A stretch of DNA of 64,000 nucleotides, taken from positions 30,371 to 94,370 of the forward strand of contig NZ_JAUTDR010000018.1 of the NCBI RefSeq assembly GCF_030649675.1. Direction: 5' to 3'. The position numbers were made by a program, and so were the translations under genes. The notes beneath the pieces were generated by a model. That model made no database searches. It had not been told where the DNA came from and worked only from the letters and a program-made list of their open reading frames with translations. This document shows positions 44,101 to 51,683 of the stretch, piece by piece; position 1 is the first letter of the stretch, and each line of letters begins with the position of its first letter. This DNA comes from Haliea sp. E1-2-M8. GTDB taxonomy: Bacteria; Pseudomonadota; Gammaproteobacteria; Pseudomonadales; Halieaceae.

Positions 44101-45966
44101 AACGGTATGTTGTTATCGCCTCACATTCGCCTGCTCGCGGCCTTCAACCACCTGCACATTTTTATCGATCCGGAGCCGGATGCCAGCAGCAGTTTTGCCG
44201 AGCGCCAGCGACTGTTCGGGCTGTCGCGCTCGAGCTGGTCCGACTATGACCGCAGCCTGATCTCCGCCGGGGGCGGCGTGTTTGAACGCGCCGCCAAGGC
44301 CATTCCCATCTCGCGGCAAATGCGGGCGCGCTTCGACATTCACGTCGATCACCTGACTCCGAACGAGCTCATCTCCCACCTGCTGCGGGCGCAGACGGAC
44401 CTGCTCTGGAACGGCGGTATTGGCACCTATATCAAGGCCAGCAGCGAGTCCCACACCGATGTTGGAGACAAGTCCAACGACGCCGTGCGGGTCAACGCGC
44501 CCGAGCTGCGTTGCCGGGTGATCGGCGAGGGCGGCAACCTGGGTATGACGCAGCTGGCGCGGGTGGAATACAGCTTGCACGGTGGTCGCTCCAACACCGA
44601 TTTTATTGACAACGCCGGCGGCGTTGACTGCTCCGACCACGAGGTCAACATCAAGATCCTGCTCAATGCAGTGGTGGATCGCGGCGATCTCACCGGCAAG
44701 CAGCGCAACAGTCTGCTGCAGGAGATGACCGACAGCGTGGCGCAACTGGTGCTGCAGAACAACTACCGCCAGACCCAGGCCATCAGTCTGGCGGAACTGG
44801 AAGCCATTGAGCGCCATGGCGAGTATCGGCGCCTGATCAGCAACCTGGAAACCGCGGGCAAGCTGAGCCGTGGGCTGGAGTTTATTCCCACGGACCAGGA
44901 ACTGGCGGACCGGCGGGTGCAGGGCCACGGCCTGACCCGGCCGGAGCTGGCGGTGCTGGTGTCCTACAGCAAGGCGATTCTCAAGGAGGAGCTTATCGCT
45001 TCCGACCTGGGCATCGATCCGCACCTGGCGGCGGCGGTGACTACCGCGTTCCCGCCCCGGCTGCTGGAGCTATATCCGGAGGAGGTGGCAGAGCACCGCC
45101 TGCGCCGGGAGATCATGTGTACCCAGGTGGCCAACGATATCGTCAACCGGGTCGGGTTCAACTTCGTTGCCCGGCTGCGCAAGGCTACCGGCGCCTCGGT
45201 CGCCGATATTGCCCGGGCCTACACTTCGGTGATGAAGATCTATGCCGTGGACGAGCTCTGGCTGCAGATCGAGAGCCTGGATCACCAGGTCTCTGCGGTG
45301 GTACAGCAGGAAATGATGCACAGCCTGATCCGTCTGGTGCGGCGCGCGAGCCGCTGGCTGCTGCGCAACCGGCGCCACGAAATGGCTCCCACCCGTGCCA
45401 TCGCCGAGTTCAGCGAGGGGGTTGCCCAGTTGAGTGTGGCCCTGCCGGGGATGTTGCGCGGCCGCGCCGTCGAGCAGTACCGGGCCCTGTCCCTGCACTG
45501 GCAGGAGGCCGGGGTCGAGGAGGTGCTGGCCGGGGCGGTGGCGTGTGCCCTGCAGGGCTCCACTTCCCTGGGTATCATTCATGCCGCGCGCGAGACCGAG
45601 GCACCCCTGCTGCAGGTGGCCGAGCTCTACTTCGAGATGGGTGAGCGCCTCGAGCTGGACTGGTTCAGCGGCCAGATTCTGTCCAGCAAGGTCGACAACG
45701 AGTGGCAGGCGCTGGCGCGGGATACCTACCTGGAAGACCTTGAGTGGCAGCAGCGCACCCTGGCGGTCGGTGCCCTGCGCTATCTCGACGACGCCGGCAC
45801 CCTGGAAGGCTGCCTGGAAACCTGGGAGCAGCAGCAGTCGGTGCTGCTGTCGCGCTGGCAGGACATGCTCACCGAACTGCATACAACCGATTCACCGGAT
45901 TTTGCGATGTTCGCGGTGGCGGTCAGGGAATTGCTGGATCTGGCGCAGAGCAGCCTGCGCACATGA
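41122..45966 (+). CDS. gdhB: NAD-specific glutamate dehydrogenase (large, 180-kDa type)
   Basis: A 1614-residue enzyme converting glutamate to 2-oxoglutarate and ammonia with NAD+, mainly in glutamate catabolism. Length and layout fit the large class known from Pseudomonas and Streptomyces: long N-terminal regulatory ACT-like domains, then the catalytic part with KVARGGLRWSDR, VPVGAKGGFVAK, DPYLVVAADKGTATFSD and the NAD-domain motifs VVGIGDMAGDVFGNGM and GEGGNLGMTQLARVEY with DNAGGVDCSDHEVN. A GC hairpin follows the stop. It is divergent from moxR. Confidence 0.97.
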   Translation: MAWEAYKNNLLEELTALIERRSDDADRESLLQLADSFFSRFPAEDLRQRSVENLYGCLYGLLHFMQDWDAPTPKVRIFNPDIQSHGWESKYTVIAILCRDLPFCTASVRGELNQRNIRIHSLASCNVEARRSAAGELEAVLEVGQDAFPDSSHESLLYFEIGRHSRPDQLGELRDCLRDILQQVALVVDDFGPMRARLQEAVDAVADSSCVDPDNRDEAIEFLKWLEFDRMTFLGYEFLEVRREGAVIEVEADPARSLGMLRLRSTRGAGDLQADLHSMAPEEQQRRQLSFAKSGTRSRVHRQAYPDYVEVKLFNDAGDVVGQHRFYGLYTSSVYTTNPMLIPILRRKVQEVIQQSGLDPREHDGRELARVLELFPRDELFQSSIRELGNTVFAVNRIQERRQTRLFVRRDAHGKFFSCLVYMPRDRYNTEQRRVMQDILCRALGAEESEFTTYFSESVLIRCHFVLRVDPAVEQAYEVNEIEEQIVQATLAWEDRLRLRLIEEFGEENGEQYAREIGVGFPPGYRDDFDPRVAVLDIKHLLELSDDHSLGMMLYRMLEEDVDRLRLRLFHRGESLPLSDVLPILENLGLRVMSERPYGVRGGDGGRYWIQEFSLSYSLSDNIDLEQVRDEFEDAFARIWFGEAENDSFNRLLLGTRLSWREIALLRAYARYLRQIRFPYSVEYIAETMADHLHITAGIVELFLTRFSPVFDGDEDWRAQREEAVEQRILAGLEQVQNLGQDRIIRQFILVIKATLRTNFFQEGEGGLLKPYFSFKLSPRDIPDVPKPVPLYEIFVYSPRVEGVHLRGGKVARGGLRWSDRLEDFRTEVLGLVKAQQVKNAVIVPVGAKGGFVAKCLTPDMGRDQVQEEGIACYRIFIRGLLDITDNRSEGGIIRPPLVVAKDDEDPYLVVAADKGTATFSDIANGLSREYGFWLGDAFASGGSAGYDHKKMAITARGAWVSVQRHFRELGVDVQSTDFTVVGIGDMAGDVFGNGMLLSPHIRLLAAFNHLHIFIDPEPDASSSFAERQRLFGLSRSSWSDYDRSLISAGGGVFERAAKAIPISRQMRARFDIHVDHLTPNELISHLLRAQTDLLWNGGIGTYIKASSESHTDVGDKSNDAVRVNAPELRCRVIGEGGNLGMTQLARVEYSLHGGRSNTDFIDNAGGVDCSDHEVNIKILLNAVVDRGDLTGKQRNSLLQEMTDSVAQLVLQNNYRQTQAISLAELEAIERHGEYRRLISNLETAGKLSRGLEFIPTDQELADRRVQGHGLTRPELAVLVSYSKAILKEELIASDLGIDPHLAAAVTTAFPPRLLELYPEEVAEHRLRREIMCTQVANDIVNRVGFNFVARLRKATGASVADIARAYTSVMKIYAVDELWLQIESLDHQVSAVVQQEMMHSLIRLVRRASRWLLRNRRHEMAPTRAIAEFSEGVAQLSVALPGMLRGRAVEQYRALSLHWQEAGVEEVLAGAVACALQGSTSLGIIHAARETEAPLLQVAELYFEMGERLELDWFSGQILSSKVDNEWQALARDTYLEDLEWQQRTLAVGALRYLDDAGTLEGCLETWEQQQSVLLSRWQDMLTELHTTDSPDFAMFAVAVRELLDLAQSSLRT

Positions 45967-45967
45967 A

Positions 45968-45996
45968 AGCGGGCGCCCTTGGCGCCCGCTGTTCCT
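45968..45996 (+). terminator. Intrinsic terminator-like hairpin after gdhB
   Basis: AGCGGGCGCC (45968-45977), a CTT loop and GGCGCCCGCT (45981-45990) form a perfect 10-bp stem two bases after the gdhB stop, followed by GTTCCTT. The T-run is weak, but the position is ideal; the convergent rmf gene ends just beyond. Confidence 0.6.
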
Positions 45997-46036
45997 TATG
46001 GTTGTACCGGGTTAGCCTTGCCGGGTGATCCTGGCC

Positions 46037-46240
46037 TCAGGAAACCCTCATCTTGTGGACCCCTGACACGCCCGTCAGGCCGTCCCATTGATCTACACGA
46101 CCTTCTCGCCAGCCAGACACCCACTGCTGGCGATGTTCCTCTTGGGCATGGGGGCAGAAATCAATACTGCGGCCGGATACTCCAGCCCGATAGCCGTGGT
46201 CGAATGCCCTGGAACTGGTGTCGCGCTTCTGTCTTCTCAT
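46037..46240 (-). CDS. rmf: Ribosome modulation factor
   Basis: A 67-residue basic protein that matches RMF, which binds the 30S subunit and dimerises 70S ribosomes into inactive 100S particles in stationary phase. Compare the E. coli pattern 'MKRQKRD..ERA..RGY.AG..GRS...CP': here MRRQKRDTSSRAFDHGYRAG, GRSIDFCPH and QQWVSGWREGR are all in place. It has a ~12-residue C-terminal extension beyond the usual end. A strong GGAGG lies eight bases before the ATG. It stands alone between gdhB and glcF, both expressed otherwise; no operon partner. Confidence 0.9.
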   Translation of the reverse strand: MRRQKRDTSSRAFDHGYRAGVSGRSIDFCPHAQEEHRQQWVSGWREGRVDQWDGLTGVSGVHKMRVS

Positions 46241-46401
46241 AGATAGTGCCTCCGTTCATAGCATGGCGTCGAACGACGCAACCTCATGTAACCAGACTGT
46301 CATCTCCCGGGCCACTAACAATTTGGAACAAGATTTCAGGTGCTTATAACCAAACCGGGCTCACCGGGCAAAAACCCGCCCCGGGTTGCAGCCGGATCTG
46401 T

Positions 46402-47628
46402 TCACTGGCGCGCCCTGGCGCGTGCGGGATCCAGCAACTCTATCCAGTGCAGCACTGGCACCTCCGGGTTGGCGAGATGCAGCTGGCAGCCGACGTTGGC
46501 GGTGGCAATCAGGGCCGGGGCATCCACCGTCAGGGCCGCCTGCTTGCGCTTGCGCAGCCGCTCACTGAGCGCCGGCTGCAGCAGGGAATAGGTACCGGCG
46601 GACCCGCAGCAGATATGGCTTTCCCCGGTCCGGGCCAGCTCAAACCCGGCGCCCCGCAGCAGCCGTGGCAACAGGTCAGGCTGGCGCAGGGCATGCTGCA
46701 GGGAGCAGGGCGTGTGCACCGCCACCTTGCCGCAGCTGGTATCTGCAGCCAGCGCGCCCAGGTCCTCCGCCAGCAGTACCTCGCCGAGATCACGGGACAG
46801 GGCGGACACTCGCGCCGCGCGCTGGGCGTAGGCCGGGTCGTCCGCGAGCAGGCGTCCGTAGTCTGCCAGCATGGCCCCGCAGCCGGAGGCGGTACTGACA
46901 ATGGCTTCCGCCCCCGCCTCGATGGCCGGCCACCAGGCGTCGATGTTGCGGCGCATGTTGTTGCGGGCGGCCTCCGCGCCACCGAGATGCTGCTGTACCG
47001 CGCCGCAGCAGCCGGCCTCTGGCGCCGCTTGCAGGGTGATCCCGAGTGCGGCGCAGACCCTGCGGGCGGCGTCGTTGGTACCCGGCGTGGCCGCAGCCTG
47101 GACACAGCCCTCCAGGACCAGCAGCCTGCGTTGACCGCTGGTCGCCGGCACCGGCAGCCGCCGCTGTCGCGGCGGGACTTGCTGGCGCAGGGTGGAGGGC
47201 AGCAGCGGGCGCAGGAATTGTCCGATGCGCAACAACGGGGAGAGTACAGCAGGCCGGCTGATTACGGCCCGCAGTGTCTTCCGCAGCGCGGCCTGCAACC
47301 GAGGCCGGGGGGCGGCTTCCTCCGCCAGCTGTTGCCCGATCTCGGCAAGCTGCGCGTACTGTACCCCCGAAGGGCAGGTGGTTTCGCAGCTGCGACAGGT
47401 CAGGCAGCGGTCCAGATGGTGGCTGGTGGGGGCCGCGGCGGCACCGGTCTCCAGCAGCTGCCGGATCAGATAGATCCGGCCCCGGGGGCTGTCGCGCTCG
47501 TCCCGGGTTTCCAGGTAGGTGGGGCAGGTTTCCAGGCAGAAACCGCAGTGGACGCAGGCGCTGAGCAGTTGCCGGGCGCGCTGGGCCTCGGCATTGTCCC
47601 GGTAGCGGGAGTCAAGTTCAGTGTGCAT
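46402..47628 (-). CDS. glcF: Glycolate oxidase iron-sulfur subunit GlcF
   Basis: A 408-residue protein with two N-terminal 4Fe-4S motifs (CVHCGFCLETCPTY at ~25-38 and CLTCRSCETTCPSG at ~75-88) and two CCG-type cysteine-rich domains (AGCCGA, ICCGSAG). It passes electrons from the flavin subunits of glycolate dehydrogenase to the quinone pool. It is the last gene of glcD-glcE-glcF, 29 bases after glcE. Confidence 0.94.
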   Translation of the reverse strand: MHTELDSRYRDNAEAQRARQLLSACVHCGFCLETCPTYLETRDERDSPRGRIYLIRQLLETGAAAAPTSHHLDRCLTCRSCETTCPSGVQYAQLAEIGQQLAEEAAPRPRLQAALRKTLRAVISRPAVLSPLLRIGQFLRPLLPSTLRQQVPPRQRRLPVPATSGQRRLLVLEGCVQAAATPGTNDAARRVCAALGITLQAAPEAGCCGAVQQHLGGAEAARNNMRRNIDAWWPAIEAGAEAIVSTASGCGAMLADYGRLLADDPAYAQRAARVSALSRDLGEVLLAEDLGALAADTSCGKVAVHTPCSLQHALRQPDLLPRLLRGAGFELARTGESHICCGSAGTYSLLQPALSERLRKRKQAALTVDAPALIATANVGCQLHLANPEVPVLHWIELLDPARARARQ

Positions 47629-47657
47629 AAAATTGCATAACGTTGCCTGGAATTGCC

Positions 47658-48719
47658 CTAGAGCCAGCTGTAGAGGCGGCCGGGGTTGAGAATACGGTCC
47701 GGGTCAAAAGCCATCTTGAGCTGCTGGTGCAGGGACTGCAAGGTGGGTGACAGCGGCTGCGCGGTCTCATCTTCCCAACCCGCGGGGGGCCACCAGAGAG
47801 CGGCGTGGCCGCCGTGGTCACCGGCATAGCGAAAGGCATCGAAGCCGTCGGCGGCAAACCAGCGCAGGGCGCCGGCCCAGTCGATCAGCAGGGGCATCGC
47901 CCCGGACGGCAGCGGTGCATTGCCCGCCAGGGAGACCCGCCACAGGGGTTTGGCGGCGGCCTGGGCGCCAGCGGCAAATTCCCCCAGGGCGTGCCAGGGT
48001 GCATCCTTCGCTGTCACCGTGTCGCCGCCCCAGCGACGGGCGCTGGCCTCAACCGCGGCAGCGGCACCCGAGAGACGCAGGAACAGGCGCCCCTGCAGCC
48101 AGCACGCGCCGGTCAGCGGTGTCGACTCCCGGGCGTAGCGGCTCATGTCCGCGAGTGCCGCCTCTGCATCCCGCTCCAGCGCAAGTGTCCGGGTGGCTTC
48201 GGGAGCGGGCATGACTTTCAGGCTGACCTCGGCGATCACACCCAGGCTGCCCAGCGCGCCGGCCTGCAGCCGCGATACGTCATAACCTGCCACGTTCTTT
48301 ACCACCCGCCCGCCAAAATTCAGGCACTCGCCCTGACCAGTGAGCAATTTCACGCCCAGGACCGCATCGCGCACCGCGCCACTCCAGGGCCGGGCGGGCC
48401 CGGAACAGTTGCTCGCCAGGGTGCCGCCCAGGGTGGCCCGGCCGCCGCCGGCGGGGGGCTCGAAAGCCAGTACCTGATGCTCCGCAGCCAGTACCTCGGT
48501 GAGCTCGGCAATCGGTGTGCCGGCCCGGGCGACCAGCACCAGCTCCCCCGGTTCATAGGCCACCACCCCGCGGTGTTGGGCCAGATCCAGGATATTCTCT
48601 TCCGCGCAGGGACGGCCCAGCCACTGCCGCTTGCTGTCGCCGCCGCGAATGCGCAGGGGAGTGCCCGCCGCCCGCGCGCTGCGCACGCGGTCACACAGGG
48701 TTTCGATCAGGTCAGTCAA
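47658..48719 (-). CDS. glcE: Glycolate oxidase FAD-binding subunit GlcE
   Basis: A 353-residue FAD_binding_4 (PCMH-type) protein: LRIRGGDSKRQWLG, LTEVLAAEHQVLAFEPP, GGTLASNCSGPARPWSGAVRD and FGGRVVKNVAGYDVSRLQAGALGSLG are the characteristic GlcE blocks. With GlcD and GlcF it forms the membrane-associated glycolate dehydrogenase that oxidises glycolate to glyoxylate. The 5' end overlaps glcD by eight bases. Glycolate is an abundant algal exudate, fitting a marine heterotroph. Confidence 0.94.
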   Translation of the reverse strand: MTDLIETLCDRVRSARAAGTPLRIRGGDSKRQWLGRPCAEENILDLAQHRGVVAYEPGELVLVARAGTPIAELTEVLAAEHQVLAFEPPAGGGRATLGGTLASNCSGPARPWSGAVRDAVLGVKLLTGQGECLNFGGRVVKNVAGYDVSRLQAGALGSLGVIAEVSLKVMPAPEATRTLALERDAEAALADMSRYARESTPLTGACWLQGRLFLRLSGAAAAVEASARRWGGDTVTAKDAPWHALGEFAAGAQAAAKPLWRVSLAGNAPLPSGAMPLLIDWAGALRWFAADGFDAFRYAGDHGGHAALWWPPAGWEDETAQPLSPTLQSLHQQLKMAFDPDRILNPGRLYSWL

Positions 48720-50187
48720 CGGCAGCCTCCCGCGCCGGCAGGGCGCGGTATTCCTGGCAGCGTTTGAGGATGGGGATGCCCTTGCCGGGGTTCAGGGTCA
48801 GGGCGGGATCAAACGCGGCCTTGATATCTTCCAGCTGGTGCAGCTCGGCGGTGCTGAACTGGCTCGGCATCTGCCGCAGTTTCTCCAGGCCGACGCCGTG
48901 CTCGCCGGTAATACAGCCGCCTACCCGGACACTGAGTTCGAGGATGTCGGCCCCCAGCGCCTCGGCCCTGTAGATCTGCCCTGGTTGGGCGGCATCGAAC
49001 AGGATCAGCGGGTGCAGGTTGCCGTCGCCGGCGTGGAAGACATTGGCCACCGCGAGCCCATAACCTTCCGCCAGCCGGCTGATTTCCTCCAGCACCGGTG
49101 CTACCTGGCCGCGGGGGATGGTGCCGTCCATACAGTAGTAGTCCGGCGCCAGCCGCCCGACCGCGGGAAAAGCGGACTTGCGCCCGGCCCACAGCAAGGC
49201 GCGCTCTCGCTCGTCGGCGGACACTCGCAGAGAGGTGGCGCCCAGCTCCTGCAGCAGGGCCTGTACCCGCACAATCTGCGCCGCCACTTCCTCGCGGGTA
49301 CCGTCCAGTTCACACAGCAGCAGCGCCGCGGCATCTCTGGGGTAGCCGGCGCCGGCGAAGTCCTCCGCCGCGCGCAGGGCAAGCTGGTCCATCATTTCCA
49401 GCCCCGCGGGTATGATGCCGGCACCGATGATCACGCCCACCGCATCCCCCGCCTCGCGCACGCTGGCGAAGCCGGCCAGGATCACCCGGGCCAGTTCCGG
49501 CTGCGGCAGCAGTTTCACGGTGATTTCCACCACCACGCCCAGCAGGCCCTCGGAGCCTGTCAGCAGGGCCATCAGGTCGAGGCCCGGGCCGTCAAAGCCG
49601 CTGCCGCCGAGGATGACCATTTCTCCCTCGACGGTGAGTACGGTCAGCGCCAGCAGGTTGTGGGTGGTCAGCCCGTACTTCAGGCAGTGTACTCCGCCGG
49701 AGTTTTCCGCAACGTTGCCGCCGATGGTGCAGGCAATCTGGGAGGAGGGGTCCGGCGCGTAGTAGAGCCCGTGAGCTGCCGCTTCCCTTGAGATGGCGAG
49801 GTTGGCCACGCCTGGCTGGACCCGGGCGCTGCGCGCGTCGGGGTCGATGGCGAGGATCCGGTCGAGCTTGCTGAGCACCAGCAGAAGACCTTCGGGGTGA
49901 GGCATGGCGCCGGCGCAGAGCCCGGTGCCAGCGCCGCGGGCGACGACCGGCACCGCCAGCCCGTGACAGACGCGCAATACGGCCTGCACTTCCTCTACCG
50001 TGGCCGGCAGGGCGGTGACCAGCGGCAACTGCCGGTACAGCGCCAGGGCATCGCACTCGTAGGGTCGCTGTAATTCCGCCTCGAGAATGAGATCGAGCCC
50101 GGGTGCGGCGGCGCGCAGTTCCGCCAGCAGCCGCTCCCGATCAACCGGAGGCAGTGGTGCGGCCGTGTTTGCCTGTGAGCCATGCAT
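48712..50187 (-). CDS. glcD: Glycolate oxidase subunit GlcD
   Basis: A ~491-residue FAD-linked oxidase. The PCMH FAD domain (VPVVARGAGTGLCAGAMP, GGNVAENSGGVHCLKYGLT, GSEGLLGVV) and the C-terminal cap (FHAGDGNLHPLILFD, GGCITGEHGVGLEK) are complete. Start MHGSQAN at 50187 is preferred to an in-frame ATG 12 codons upstream, which would add a Cys/Arg leader. First gene of glcDEF; divergent from the double-DsbA gene across 62 bases. Confidence 0.95.
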   Translation of the reverse strand: MHGSQANTAAPLPPVDRERLLAELRAAAPGLDLILEAELQRPYECDALALYRQLPLVTALPATVEEVQAVLRVCHGLAVPVVARGAGTGLCAGAMPHPEGLLLVLSKLDRILAIDPDARSARVQPGVANLAISREAAAHGLYYAPDPSSQIACTIGGNVAENSGGVHCLKYGLTTHNLLALTVLTVEGEMVILGGSGFDGPGLDLMALLTGSEGLLGVVVEITVKLLPQPELARVILAGFASVREAGDAVGVIIGAGIIPAGLEMMDQLALRAAEDFAGAGYPRDAAALLLCELDGTREEVAAQIVRVQALLQELGATSLRVSADERERALLWAGRKSAFPAVGRLAPDYYCMDGTIPRGQVAPVLEEISRLAEGYGLAVANVFHAGDGNLHPLILFDAAQPGQIYRAEALGADILELSVRVGGCITGEHGVGLEKLRQMPSQFSTAELHQLEDIKAAFDPALTLNPGKGIPILKRCQEYRALPAREAAVD

Positions 50188-50249
50188 GCTGCGTGCTATC
50201 CTCGCCGTGCAAAAGCAAAGCATAACCCATTCGCCAAGGGAGCGGCTTC

Positions 50250-51683
50250 ATGGCGCAGAATTTTCGCGAGCAGGGTGGGGCGGCCACCATGGACCCTTCT
50301 CCCTTGCGGCGCTGGGTAACCTCGCGCATGCTCAACAAGCTGCTCGATCCCGAGCGCGAGCGCAAGCTGCTGGAAGAGGCGGAACAGGAGCGCGAACGCA
50401 GCGGTGCGGGCCACAGCGGTGCGGGCCACGTAGTGGACTATTTCCACCAGCTTGACGACCCCTACAGCCTGCTGGCTGCACAGTGCATCGGCCCGCTGCT
50501 GGCCCACTATGATATCTACATGCGCTGGCATCTGGTCCCTGGCCCCAGCGGCGCCAACCTGCCGGAACCCGAGCTGCTGTCGCTGCTGGCGAGGAAAGAT
50601 GCGGCGGCGGTGGCGCCTTTTTACCGGCTGGCTTGCCCGCCCCTGGTGGAGCCGGATGGCGCCCTGTTGCAGCGTGCCCAGCGTATATTTGCCGCCACGC
50701 CGGAAAGCGGCCGGGTGGAGGCAGCAGAGGGGCTGTGCAGTGCGGTGCTGACCGGCAATACAGCCCTGCTGGACGATCTGGCGCGGCGCCACGGTGAAGC
50801 GAGCGCCGCAGACGCCGAGGCCCTGCTGCGAGCCGGCGCGGCCCGGCGCAAGGAACTGCACCATTACGCCGGGGCGATGTTTTACTACGGCGGGGTCTGG
50901 TACTGGGGAGTGGATCGCCTGTATCACCTGGAGCAGCGCCTGCAGGCCCTGCAAACCCAGCGCCGCCCGCTGGCGGGCTGCCTCTACCCCCGCCCTCCCT
51001 TGCGCAGCGGTCCGCACAGGGACAACGGTTCCCTGACCCTGGAATTCTATGCCTCCCTGCGCAGCCCCTATACCGCGCTGATCTTCGACACCGTCGTGGA
51101 CTGGGCAAAGGCCGTGGGCGTGCGCCTGGACCTGCGCCCGGTCCTGCCCATGGTCATGCGCGGGGTGGCGGCCAGCCGCGACAAGGGTGTCTATATATTC
51201 AATGACGCCGGCCGCGAGGCGCGCGCGCTCGGCGTGCCGCTGGGACCCTTCTACGACCCCATAGGCGAGCCGGTGCGGCGCTGCTATTCGCTGTTGCCGG
51301 TAGCGGATGCCGCGGGCAAACGCGCTGAATTGATGAGCAGTTTCCTGCGCGCAGCGTTTGTCGAGGGGCGCAACACCGGCCGCAAGAGTGTTCTGCGCCT
51401 GGTGGCGGAGCGGGCGGGGTTATCCTGGCGCGAGGCCTCTGCGCAGTTGGGCAAGCCGGGCTGGGAGGAAACGCTGGAGGCCAACCGCCAGGCCATGTAT
51501 GCGTTCAACTGCTGGGGCGTTCCCGGCTTCAGGCTGCTGGATGCGGATGGCAGCACCCTCGCCACGGCCTGGGGCCAGGATCGTCTCTGGTTTATTGCCG
51601 AGGTGCTGCAGCGGACCCTGGCTGCCCACAATCAGCCGGTTGCGAGCGCAGATCTGCCGCCGCCGTTCCCGCATTCCAGGTAG
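50250..51683 (+). CDS. Protein with two tandem DsbA/2-hydroxychromene-isomerase-like domains
   Basis: A 477-residue protein in which the DsbA-like (kappa-GST / 2-hydroxychromene-2-carboxylate isomerase) fold seems to occur twice: VVDYFHQLDDPYSLLAAQ at ~60 and LEFYASLRSPYTALIFDTVVDW at ~270. The second copy also has the cis-Pro-like FNCWGVPGFRLLDADG near 415 and the terminal W-QDRLWFI element typical of this family. The redox CxxC is absent in both, as in the HCCA isomerase branch. Glutathione-dependent isomerase or transferase activity is inferred only. Its 3' end overlaps the convergent acyltransferase gene by 52 bases. Confidence 0.8.
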   Translation: MAQNFREQGGAATMDPSPLRRWVTSRMLNKLLDPERERKLLEEAEQERERSGAGHSGAGHVVDYFHQLDDPYSLLAAQCIGPLLAHYDIYMRWHLVPGPSGANLPEPELLSLLARKDAAAVAPFYRLACPPLVEPDGALLQRAQRIFAATPESGRVEAAEGLCSAVLTGNTALLDDLARRHGEASAADAEALLRAGAARRKELHHYAGAMFYYGGVWYWGVDRLYHLEQRLQALQTQRRPLAGCLYPRPPLRSGPHRDNGSLTLEFYASLRSPYTALIFDTVVDWAKAVGVRLDLRPVLPMVMRGVAASRDKGVYIFNDAGREARALGVPLGPFYDPIGEPVRRCYSLLPVADAAGKRAELMSSFLRAAFVEGRNTGRKSVLRLVAERAGLSWREASAQLGKPGWEETLEANRQAMYAFNCWGVPGFRLLDADGSTLATAWGQDRLWFIAEVLQRTLAAHNQPVASADLPPPFPHSR

